Origin: Clostridiales bacterium
GTDB taxonomy: Bacteria; Bacillota; Clostridia; Peptostreptococcales; Acidaminobacteraceae
Length of the DNA: 41,609 nt
NCBI GenBank assembly: GCA_030446305.1
Contig: JASUSA010000026.1
Span: 1 to 41,609, forward strand
Direction: 5' to 3'
This document shows, in pieces, positions 25,366 through 32,516 of this stretch. How positions within the stretch are numbered: the first letter of the stretch is position 1; each line of letters opens with the position of its first letter. Below the pieces are notes generated by a model. That model was not told the DNA's origin and did no database searches. It saw nothing but the letters and a program-made list of their open reading frames with translations. The translations under genes and the position numbers were made by a program.

Positions 25366-25812
25366 CTAAATCATTTTTTCAGTTAACGCATTAATGGTTC
25401 TGACAGATGAAAAGTAGGCTTCGCGCTCAGCATCACTGAGTTTTGTCAAGCGATTACGAATAAAGTGCCGATGGTCTGCTTTATACTGTTCTGCAAAAGC
25501 CTTTCCCTCGTCTGTCAGACTGATGGTGTAGATTCGCCTGTCGTCAGGACGCTGACGTTTTTCGATGAGACCGAGTTTCATCAGCGTATTGGCGACTGCT
25601 GTAAAAGACCCCTTTTCAAGGCTCAGCTTATGGCTGATTTCAGACATAGGCAGTTCACCTTCAAAGGATAGAATAATCAATGTTTTAAAATGTGTGTGGT
25701 TGAGATGTTTTGGAAAGTCCATTTGATTGTCAAAATCTTTAAAAAAGACGTTTTCAAGGTTTGCGCGAAGGTGAAAAATACTTTTAAGATTTTCGTCTTT
25801 TAATGTATGCAT
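25366..25812 (-). CDS. MarR-family regulator
   Basis: 148 residues with the winged-helix core MSEISHKLSLEKGSFTAVANTLMKLGLIE and the wing RPDDRRIYTISLTDEGKAF. It is directly downstream of the MATE gene (stop and start adjacent), so both share one transcript. The usual logic is autorepression relieved by a drug-like ligand. The perfect palindrome upstream of the MATE gene is its probable operator. Confidence 0.92.
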   Translation of the reverse strand: MHTLKDENLKSIFHLRANLENVFFKDFDNQMDFPKHLNHTHFKTLIILSFEGELPMSEISHKLSLEKGSFTAVANTLMKLGLIEKRQRPDDRRIYTISLTDEGKAFAEQYKADHRHFIRNRLTKLSDAEREAYFSSVRTINALTEKMI

Positions 25813-27294
25813 TTAGGCCTCCTGTGCAAGAGAAGGCGTTTCTTTAAAGTGATACAATAACGCAATCGCTGTTGCCAGAATTGAAATGGCGTCGGCAATC
25901 GGCGTTGCCATCCAAACACCGGTCAAGCCAAAGAACTGCGGCAGAATAATGACCAACGGCAAGAGGAAAATGAACTGCCTCATCGCGCCAAGCATAATGG
26001 CGATATGGCCTTTTGCAATGGATTGAAAGAAACCGGTTCCGAGGATATTGATGCCGAGGAACGGTAGCATTAAAATAAAGATTCTGAGGCCGGTTACGGC
26101 GACATCAACGGTTTCGGACGTCGGGTCGAGAAAAGCGCTGATGAATACCCTAGGGAAAACTTGAAGTGCAATGAAAATAACCGTTGAAAAGAGCATTGAA
26201 ACTGTCAGACCGAGTTTTAGAGCACCCTTTACACGATCAAAAGACTTTGCACCGTGGTTATAGCCAATAATGGGCTGTAAACCTTGCTGTAAGCCGATCA
26301 TCGGCATAATGAACAGTGTAAACAGACTGTTGATGGCCCCCATGGAAGTAATGGCGCCAACACCGCCGTACTGGCCGAGGCCGCGGTTTAAAAAGGTCAT
26401 GGCAACACTGGTGCCAAGTTGTGTGACAAAAGATGACACGCCAATGGATGTAATACTTTTAAAGACCGATAGTCTCGGAATAAAATCGTGTGGCTGTAAT
26501 TTGACGACACTGTTGCCGCTTAAATAGAAGCGAAGCAGGAACAACAGCCCTGTCAGCTGACCTGTAATGGTGGCAATCGCAGCGCCTTGAACGCCCCAGC
26601 CCAGATTGACAATGAAGACGTAATCGAGGATGATATTCGTTATGGCGGAAAGCAGCATCGTCGTCATGGAGAGCATTGGATGCCCTTCGGTTCTAACGGC
26701 ACCATTAAGGCAAAAGGCGTACATCTGGAAGATAAATCCCATGAGGATGATTCGCATATAGTCAGAAGCGTAGTTGATAATATCCGGTGTTGCACCAAAG
26801 AGATTCATAATGCCGTCGAGATTAATAAAGATAATACTCAGTGTTGCACCGGTTACCAAAGTACCGAATGTAATCATATTGCCAAAGATCTGGTTGACGC
26901 CCTTAAAGTCTCTTTTACCCAGATGAATACTCATGAGGGCGCTGCTGCCGATTCCGACGAGCCCCGCAAAGGCGAAGATAATCATCATCACCGGGAAGCT
27001 GATCGTTAGCCCCGCAAGGGCGTCTTCGCCGACAAACTTGCCGATGAAAATCCTGTCGACAATGTTGTAGATGGCATTGACCAACATGGCGATAACAGCC
27101 GGAATGGAGAACTGCGCCAGCAGTTTTGGAATGGGTTCTGACCCCATGCGTTTTGTTTTATCTTGTGCATCGTGCATTTCATGTTCGTTGTCATCTATTG
27201 ATTCTGATTTATATGCCGGATCTTGTTTTGACGCTTGTTCCAGCGCTTGTTTTTGATGCTGATCTTGTTCTTGATCTTGTTTTTGCATTGACAT
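25813..27294 (-). CDS. MATE-family multidrug/cation efflux transporter
   Basis: 493 residues with about 12 transmembrane helices from residue 58 on (PIPKLLAQFSIPAVIAMLVN, IYNIVDRIFIGKFVGEDALAG, typical of MATE proteins). It exports organic cations in exchange for Na+ or H+. The first ~50 residues are an unusual hydrophilic extension rich in Gln, Lys and Asp, made of near-repeats encoded by CAAGAT/CAAAAA/CAAGAA hexamers (27223-27285). An AGAGG RBS supports the start at 27294; M51 (MGSEPIPK) would match the family's usual start but lacks an obvious RBS. MarR follows in the same operon. Confidence 0.92.
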   Translation of the reverse strand: MSMQKQDQEQDQHQKQALEQASKQDPAYKSESIDDNEHEMHDAQDKTKRMGSEPIPKLLAQFSIPAVIAMLVNAIYNIVDRIFIGKFVGEDALAGLTISFPVMMIIFAFAGLVGIGSSALMSIHLGKRDFKGVNQIFGNMITFGTLVTGATLSIIFINLDGIMNLFGATPDIINYASDYMRIILMGFIFQMYAFCLNGAVRTEGHPMLSMTTMLLSAITNIILDYVFIVNLGWGVQGAAIATITGQLTGLLFLLRFYLSGNSVVKLQPHDFIPRLSVFKSITSIGVSSFVTQLGTSVAMTFLNRGLGQYGGVGAITSMGAINSLFTLFIMPMIGLQQGLQPIIGYNHGAKSFDRVKGALKLGLTVSMLFSTVIFIALQVFPRVFISAFLDPTSETVDVAVTGLRIFILMLPFLGINILGTGFFQSIAKGHIAIMLGAMRQFIFLLPLVIILPQFFGLTGVWMATPIADAISILATAIALLYHFKETPSLAQEA

Positions 27295-27341
27295 GTATAC
27301 CTCTTTCTAATCTTATGTCAGATATTATTCGGGTTGCGAAA

Positions 27342-27357
27342 AGTTAGATATCTAACT
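27342..27357. promoter_or_regulatory. MarR operator candidate
   Basis: AGTTAGATATCTAACT, a perfect 16-bp palindrome just downstream of the predicted transcription start of the MATE-MarR operon, a position that would block transcription. Confidence 0.75.
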
Positions 27358-27366
27358 ATTATGCAT

Positions 27367-27395
27367 AAGATAACACAGCGGCATTTTAATGTCAA
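27367..27395 (-). promoter_or_regulatory. Sigma-A promoter of the MATE-MarR operon
   Basis: On the minus strand: TTGACA (27390-27395), a 17-base spacer and TATCTT (27367-27372), placing the start near 27360. Confidence 0.7.
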
Positions 27396-27524
27396 TACAT
27401 CGCCAAAACGTTAATACTTTGTTCACAAAGACATGTTCATAAAGTCGGCGCGCGTGATAGCGTTGTTCGAAGGGCATCCGATGTTCATTAAGGGTTTCAT
27501 TGGAATGTTGGCACAACGATGGTC

Positions 27525-28214
27525 TTACGTGGTGCCAATGTAAGTGCTCTTCGCCAGCATTTCCAAATGTACGCGATCAATTATTTCAATTTCATGATCG
27601 CGTTGGTCAAGAATGCCTTCATCAACAAGTGCATTAAGGGTTCGATTGAGATGCCGATAGGTGGTGCCCAAAAAGTCGGCGATTTCAAGATAGGAGGCGT
27701 GAAGCGATATGACGTTGCCCGTTGAAGGCTGATGCAGCAGATAGCTGGCCAGTCTGTTTGGCAGTGGATAGATAAAGTTGTAGGCATTGTTGCTGACGGT
27801 TGCGTAGAGTTTATCGCTGAGACTCTCGACGAGGTGTTTTAAAAAGGCGATGTCAGCACCGAAATGCGTTCGAAGCGTTTCGACGTCAATCGCAATAAAA
27901 GATGACGCTTCAATGGCATCGACATTGCAGAGCAGCGGAACGTCCTTGAGGTATTCTATGTCGCCGATAGGGGTCAGCGGATGATAAAATTTAACAGCCA
28001 TGGTTTTGCCGTTTTCAAAGAGATAACTGACCTTAATGCGGCCTTCGACAAGCAGCAGATAATGGGTCAATGCATCGCCTGCTGTCAAGATGGATTCGCC
28101 GGGCTCAAATGTCATCAGAGAGGCATGCGGTGTAATATCGGTATCAAAAAAACGATCGATGCCATGTGCTTCGAGCATGTGATGTAACCGGACGGGATCG
28201 TATAAACGTTTCAT
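27525..28214 (-). CDS. Crp/Fnr-family regulator, YeiL-like
   Basis: 229 residues. A cyclic-nucleotide-type sensor barrel (FEPGESILTAGDALTHYLLLVEGRIKV) is followed by a helix-turn-helix near the C terminus (SYLEIADFLGTTYRHLNRTLNALVDEGIL). No cysteine set for an FNR iron-sulfur cluster is seen, and the cAMP-contact residues are not clear, so the ligand is unknown. It resembles YeiL, whose gene often sits beside DUF606 transporter genes, as here. It is divergent from that pair with a palindrome between. Confidence 0.88.
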   Translation of the reverse strand: MKRLYDPVRLHHMLEAHGIDRFFDTDITPHASLMTFEPGESILTAGDALTHYLLLVEGRIKVSYLFENGKTMAVKFYHPLTPIGDIEYLKDVPLLCNVDAIEASSFIAIDVETLRTHFGADIAFLKHLVESLSDKLYATVSNNAYNFIYPLPNRLASYLLHQPSTGNVISLHASYLEIADFLGTTYRHLNRTLNALVDEGILDQRDHEIEIIDRVHLEMLAKSTYIGTT

Positions 28215-28249
28215 AAAGGTCTCCTAAAAAATGATGGAATGACTTGTGG

Positions 28250-28265
28250 CATGACATTTGTCATG
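28250..28265. promoter_or_regulatory. Crp/Fnr-type operator candidate
   Basis: CATGACATTTGTCATG: perfect 7-bp arms over a 2-base centre, with the TGACA...TGTCA core typical of Crp/Fnr-family sites. It lies between the regulator and the transporter pair. Confidence 0.65.
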
Positions 28266-28387
28266 TTTGGAATAATTTAAACCCTATATGCTAATGATAG
28301 CGAAAATAAATATATTTGAAAAGGACAACCGACAGGTGTCCGGCACAATATGATGGTTCATGTTGTGGTATACAAGGGAGGCTTGAT

Positions 28388-28831
28388 TTGAAATACGTTC
28401 ATTTATCGTGGTTTAACGGCATGCTTATTGGCGTGATGCTATTGCTCAGCGGACTCGCATCAGAGGTATTTGGCCCGTATAAGGGGACTTTTTACTTTCA
28501 TTTGGCTGGATTTACCGCTGTCTGTGTGATTTTTTTGTTTTTTAGAAAAAGTGATTTGAATCAGTCGACGGCTACAGTTGCGAAACGTTATGCACCTTGG
28601 TTTATCTTGCCGGGAATTGTGAATGTCTGCATTACTTATACCAACAGCATCGTTGTCCCCAGAATAGGCTTGACGGTGGCGCTGGCTGCGGCAATGCTCG
28701 GCCAGCTTATCATGTCCGGTATGATGTCGCAATACGGATTGCTCGGTACGCCAAAACAGGCTTTTGACAAGCGCCGGCTTCTGGGGATTGCCATTATCGC
28801 ATTGGGATTGTGGCTAATGGTACGTTTTTAG
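28388..28831 (+). CDS. DUF606 (YdcZ-like) DMT transporter, subunit 1
   Basis: 147 residues with about four to five hydrophobic helices (FNGMLIGVMLLLSGLASEVFG, FHLAGFTAVCVIFLFF, GLTVALAAAMLGQLIMSGMM, LGIAIIALGLWLMV). Single DUF606 units have half the size of a DMT transporter, so two usually pair. The start is TTG at 28388 with AAGGGAGG upstream; a longer frame starting at 28316 overlaps the control region. The second copy follows after 18 bases. Confidence 0.82.
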   Translation: MKYVHLSWFNGMLIGVMLLLSGLASEVFGPYKGTFYFHLAGFTAVCVIFLFFRKSDLNQSTATVAKRYAPWFILPGIVNVCITYTNSIVVPRIGLTVALAAAMLGQLIMSGMMSQYGLLGTPKQAFDKRRLLGIAIIALGLWLMVRF

Positions 28832-28849
28832 CATAAGGAGGCATGAATT

Positions 28850-29302
28850 ATGATTTATATTGTTTTATCCGGCTTATCAGGCATTGCTGTGATTGTTAAC
28901 GTCGCGGTCAACGGCATTGTCGCGTCGAGAATTGGCACGATTCGCGGTGTAGGGATTACTTTTTTTACCGGTACGATCGCCGCAGGGGCACTGCTGCTTT
29001 TAAAAGGCGAAACACTGGCCGCCGGAGATATTACATCGGTGGCGATCCGGTTTGCAGCAATGGCGGGTATACTGGGCATTGCAACAACATTTATTTTTAA
29101 TGGACTGGTACAGCGCATTGCAGCTTTTAAAATGGTCTTGCTCAGATTTATCGGTCAAATTGGCGTGAGCATATTACTGGATTATTGGCTCTTTGACCTT
29201 TTTTCTTTGGGAAAATGTCTAGGCGGGATCTGTCTGATGACGGGGCTCATGCTTTTTACGCGGCAAAATGGCAGCGGCGAGGAAACGCACTCAAACGCAT
29301 GA
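28850..29302 (+). CDS. DUF606 (YdcZ-like) DMT transporter, subunit 2
   Basis: 150 residues, paralogous in layout to the preceding gene: IVLSGLSGIAVIVNVAVNGIVASRIGT at the start, then GITFFTGTIAAGALLLL and a C-terminal helix pair ending LTGLMLF-like. RBS AAGGAGG lies before the ATG. The two probably form a heterodimeric exporter controlled by the divergent YeiL-like regulator. The substrate is unknown. Confidence 0.82.
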   Translation: MIYIVLSGLSGIAVIVNVAVNGIVASRIGTIRGVGITFFTGTIAAGALLLLKGETLAAGDITSVAIRFAAMAGILGIATTFIFNGLVQRIAAFKMVLLRFIGQIGVSILLDYWLFDLFSLGKCLGGICLMTGLMLFTRQNGSGEETHSNA

Positions 29303-29447
29303 AACTGAAAATGTGTCTTAAGACACTCTTTGCTCAACTTTAACAATTGATCATCATTATTTTATTCATTATCTCGGTTATTCAAATATAAAGATGACCG
29401 AGATATTTTTTACTGGAACATGAAGCAGTTGATATGGTATGATATAT

Positions 29448-29487
29448 TAAACCGATATTCGGTATTTTAATACCGAAATACGGTTTA
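29448..29487. promoter_or_regulatory. Large imperfect inverted repeat upstream of ptb
   Basis: Arms of 19 bases (29448-29466 and 29469-29487) match at 16 positions; the inner CGGTATT-tt-AATACCG is perfect. It lies about 45 bases upstream of the -35 box, in activator position, or may end the preceding transcript. Confidence 0.6.
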
Positions 29488-29532
29488 TGGAAATTGGAAT
29501 ATAAAATTATCCCATAAGGCTTATCATATTTT

Positions 29533-29562
29533 TTGAAATTTGATGCGAAAGTCGCGTATAAT
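29533..29562 (+). promoter_or_regulatory. Sigma-A promoter of ptb-buk
   Basis: TTGAAA (29533-29538), an 18-base spacer and a consensus TATAAT (29557-29562). Start expected near 29569. Confidence 0.75.
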
Positions 29563-29663
29563 GAAAATAGATCAAATGTCAAAGGGGCAACAAGTGCACG
29601 CCATTAAAAAATCCCTTATAGGATGAAGTGTTGACGTTAATGTTAAAATGGAGGTTTATTCAC

Positions 29664-30566
29664 ATGGTTTTTAAGAATTTTGATGAACTCATTGCTAAAG
29701 TACAAAATTTAGATACCGTTAAACGAGTCGTCGTTGCTGCAGCCCAAGACGAACATACACTGGAAGCCGTTTTTAAAGCAGTTGGGGACAAGCTCGTCAC
29801 ACCAGTATTGGTAGGCAATCGTGAGAAGATTGGTGCTATTTTAGAAAAACTTGGCGTGGCATTGCCGGATGATGCCATTATTGATGCAGCAACTGATGCG
29901 GAATCGGCAGCACTGGCTGTGCAAATGATTCGGGAAGGGAAAGCCGACTTTATTATGAAGGGAAAAATCAACACGGCAGATCTTTTGAAAGCGGTTGTCG
30001 ATAAGGAAAAAGGACTGAGAACGGGAAGTGTTATGTCGGTTGTGGCACTGCATGAAGTACCCGGTTACCATAAATTGTTATGTGTCACGGACGGTGGCAT
30101 GATGATGTATCCAAATTTAGATGAAAAACGTCAAATTCTCGAAAATGCGGTTAAAACATTTCGGGATATGGGTTACGAAAAACCAAAAGTTGCCGTGCTG
30201 GCCGCGGTTGAAGCCGTTAATCCTAAGATGCCTGAAACCGTTGAGGCAGATGCGTTAAAGCAAATGAATCTGAACGGTGAAATCGAAAACTGTATCATCG
30301 AAGGCCCTATCTCGTATGATTTGACCATGAGCAGAGAATCAGCGGCGATCAAAGGCTTTGAAAGTGAAATTTGCGGCGATCCGGATATCCTGATCGTTCC
30401 GAACATCACCGTTGGGAATATCCTGTCAAAAGCGCTTATTTATTCGGCTGGTGCCAAGATGGCAGGCTTTATCGTCGGTGCGAAAGTGCCAATTGTCTTG
30501 ACGTCTCGCGGTGCGACAACAGAAGAAAAGTACCTGTCACTTGTCCTGTCGGCATCTGCCGTATAG
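29664..30566 (+). CDS. ptb: Phosphate butyryltransferase
   Basis: 300 residues of the phosphate acetyl/butyryltransferase family. It converts butyryl-CoA (or a branched acyl-CoA) and phosphate to the acyl phosphate. Landmarks are ADFIMKGKINTADLLKAVVDKEKGLRTG (residues about 93-120, conserved in Ptb), the LCVTDGGMMMYP motif, and NITVGNILSKALIYSAGAKMAGFIVGAKVPIVLTSRG near the end (residue region 248-286). The ATG at 29664 has GGAGG upstream. buk follows with a gap of about 120 bases, the classic ATP-yielding pair of butyrate fermenters. Confidence 0.93.
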   Translation: MVFKNFDELIAKVQNLDTVKRVVVAAAQDEHTLEAVFKAVGDKLVTPVLVGNREKIGAILEKLGVALPDDAIIDAATDAESAALAVQMIREGKADFIMKGKINTADLLKAVVDKEKGLRTGSVMSVVALHEVPGYHKLLCVTDGGMMMYPNLDEKRQILENAVKTFRDMGYEKPKVAVLAAVEAVNPKMPETVEADALKQMNLNGEIENCIIEGPISYDLTMSRESAAIKGFESEICGDPDILIVPNITVGNILSKALIYSAGAKMAGFIVGAKVPIVLTSRGATTEEKYLSLVLSASAV

Positions 30567-30689
30567 AAAGAGTTTGCCGAAAAGCGGCGTGTGCTGCTAC
30601 GACAGGATGGCAATGATGAAATTTTAAAAGAGAACATGCATGAGGCAATGATCATCAGCACATGCGTTCAACATCAATGGGAGGAAGGT

Positions 30690-31757
30690 ATGGCATATAA
30701 AATACTGGCAATCAATCCGGGTTCGACATCGACGAAAATTGCACTGTATGAGGATGAAAAAGAGCTTTTTACAGAAACGCTTTCACACGATATTGTCGAA
30801 CTTGAAAAATACGAACACGTGCAAGACCAATTCTTAATGCGCAAAAAAGTTGTTGAATCCGCACTTGAAACAAGAGGGTTTGACGTGCTTGAGCTTTCAG
30901 CGGTCGTCGGTCGCGGCGGGATGCTGCCACCGGTTAAATCAGGTGCTTATGAAGTCAATGAAGCCATGTTGGACATTTTGAAAAATAGACCGGCGCTGGA
31001 ACATGCGTCCAATTTAGGTGCGATAATCGCGTATGAAATTGCAACGCGGATTGGTGTTAAAGCCTATATTTATGATTCTGTTCGCGTCGATGAACTGCAA
31101 GACATTGCCAGAATCTCCGGTATGCCGGTTATTCCTAGAACCAGTACCGTTCATACGCTAAATTCAAGAGCAATGGCGATGAAGGCAGCGGCATCTTACA
31201 ATAAACGCTATCAAGATGTCAATTGCATCGTTGCTCATCTAGGTGGCGGCATTTCATTGAGCGTGCATGCAAAGGGTCAAATGATTGATATTATATCCGA
31301 TGATGAAGGCCCTTTCTCGCCGGAGCGTGCAGGTCGCGTGCCTTGCAAACAGCTTATTGACCTTTGTTTTTCAGGTGAATACGATAAGCGGACGACGCAT
31401 AAAATGCTGCGCGGCAACGGCGGCCTTAAAGCATACCTCGGTACGCATGACGCCAGAGTCGTTGAAAAACGTATTGCAGAAGGGGATGCGGAAGCAAAGC
31501 GCGTTTATGAAGCAATGGCTTATCAAGTGGCCAAAGGCATTGGTGAACTGGCAACCGTCGTTGACGGCGAAGTGGATTATATCGTCTTAACAGGCGGCAT
31601 TGCCTATTCAAAATTATTGACGGATTGGATTATCAAACGTGTGAAATTTATTGCGCCAATCGCACTGCTCCCAGGTGAAAACGAAATGGAATCCCTTGCG
31701 AATGGGACGTTGCGTGTTTTGCGGGGGGAAGAATCGGCGCACATTTTCGAAGGTTAG
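30690..31757 (+). CDS. buk: Butyrate kinase
   Basis: 355 residues of the ASKHA acetokinase family. It transfers the phosphate of butyryl phosphate to ADP. Motifs: ILAINPGSTSTKIALYEDE (phosphate 1), VGRGGMLPPVKSGAYEVNE, AHLGGGISLSVHAKGQMID (phosphate 2) and YIVLTGGIAYSKLLTDWI (adenosine). The start ATG at 30690 follows GAGGAAGG; an in-frame extension to 30591 runs into the ptb end and lacks an RBS. Some relatives act on 2-methylpropanoyl or other branched substrates, which sequence alone cannot separate. A strong terminator follows. Confidence 0.94.
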   Translation: MAYKILAINPGSTSTKIALYEDEKELFTETLSHDIVELEKYEHVQDQFLMRKKVVESALETRGFDVLELSAVVGRGGMLPPVKSGAYEVNEAMLDILKNRPALEHASNLGAIIAYEIATRIGVKAYIYDSVRVDELQDIARISGMPVIPRTSTVHTLNSRAMAMKAAASYNKRYQDVNCIVAHLGGGISLSVHAKGQMIDIISDDEGPFSPERAGRVPCKQLIDLCFSGEYDKRTTHKMLRGNGGLKAYLGTHDARVVEKRIAEGDAEAKRVYEAMAYQVAKGIGELATVVDGEVDYIVLTGGIAYSKLLTDWIIKRVKFIAPIALLPGENEMESLANGTLRVLRGEESAHIFEG

Positions 31758-31806
31758 CCGCAAATGCATAAAAATAACTGAATGAATATTTAGCTTGAAA
31801 TTTAGA

Positions 31807-31853
31807 ACAGCTTCTCTTACGCAGCTCAACGGCGTAAAAGCGGCTGTTTTTTT
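31807..31853 (+). terminator. Rho-independent terminator of ptb-buk
   Basis: ACAGC (31807-31811) with GCTGT (31843-31847) outside, TTACGC/GCGTAA inside, followed by seven Ts. Confidence 0.88.
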
Positions 31854-31898
31854 ATTGTGCATTTTGATGAAAAAATGGTATATTCCGTCAAAGAACCA

Positions 31899-31927
31899 TT
31901 GATAATTATTACGTTTAGTGATATATT
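31899..31927 (+). promoter_or_regulatory. Sigma-A promoter of the PadR gene
   Basis: TTGATA (31899-31904), a 17-base spacer and TATATT (31922-31927), start near 31934. Confidence 0.7.
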
Positions 31928-31951
31928 AATTATTACAGTAAACGTAGTAAT
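31905..31951. promoter_or_regulatory. PadR autoregulatory operator candidate
   Basis: ATTATTACGTTTA (31905-31917) and TAAACGTAGTAAT (31939-31951) are inverted repeats with one mismatch, flanking the -10 box, 34 bp centre to centre. Confidence 0.65.
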
Positions 31952-31968
31952 TAAAGGTGGTGATAACC

Positions 31969-32298
31969 ATGAGAGACCATGCAAAGGGCGGTGCACTGAC
32001 AGAGACGACGTTTCTCGTCTTACTGGCAGTCTATCAGCCGAATCACGGGTACGGTATTATGCAGTTTATTGATAGTGAGACCAATGGGCGCGTTGTTTTA
32101 GGGGCAGGTACTTTATACGGTGCTTTAAATACACTGGTTAAAAAGAAATGGATTAGACTTGTCGACTCTGAAAAGGACAATAAGAAAAAGACGTATGAGA
32201 TTACAACGATTGGCAGGGAGAAGGCAGAAGAAGAGTTAAAACGCATGAAGTCCGTTTTAAAGCTTGCGGCTTCAATCGTAAAAGGAGATGGAAAGTAA
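31969..32298 (+). CDS. PadR-family transcriptional regulator
   Basis: 109 residues with the PadR winged helix: ETTFLVLLAVYQPNHGYGIMQFI, then LGAGTLYGALNTLVKKKWI, then KKKTYEITTIGREKAEEELKRM. An in-frame GTG exists at 31957, but AAAGGTGG is correctly spaced for the ATG at 31969. The stop TAA overlaps the ATG of a short frame preceded by AAAGGAGATG, the arrangement normally used for a coupled partner gene, here reduced to 13 codons. It is probably autoregulated through the operator over its promoter. Confidence 0.9.
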   Translation: MRDHAKGGALTETTFLVLLAVYQPNHGYGIMQFIDSETNGRVVLGAGTLYGALNTLVKKKWIRLVDSEKDNKKKTYEITTIGREKAEEELKRMKSVLKLAASIVKGDGK

Positions 32299-32516
32299 TG
32301 CAAAAGCGCGTTAGGCGATCTTCTTTGGAAGGCCAATGATTAAATCGGCTAGAGAAGCGAAGCATTTGAAAGATGAAAGCCGGCTTTATGAGTAGTAGAT
32401 GCTCATTGACAGTGAGGCTTAAAATGTTTAGAATTGAACTGTTCACAAGTCAGAGTCTGCTTTAATAATTGGATGTGCAGATTCTGATGAGTAGACTTGC
32501 AGTAAAGGAGAACATC
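32298..32516 (+). pseudogene. Possible remnant of a PadR-coupled partner gene
   Basis: An ATG at 32298 with a proper RBS (AAAGGAG at 32281-32287) overlaps the PadR stop codon, yet its frame ends after 13 codons at 32337-32339. The following ~170 bases carry no open frame or recognisable domain. PadR genes of this type are usually followed by a DUF1700/DUF2812 or ABC gene, so deletion or decay is plausible, but no homology to such a gene is visible. Confidence 0.3.

Larger units (their letters stand above)
29303..29663. other. Control region upstream of ptb-buk
   Basis: 361 bases without a gene. It contains the 19-bp imperfect inverted repeat, a good sigma-A promoter, a 95-nt leader with a small ATCC/GGAT hairpin (around 29612-29625), and the RBS GGAGG. 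No clear terminator for the preceding transporter pair was seen. Confidence 0.6.
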
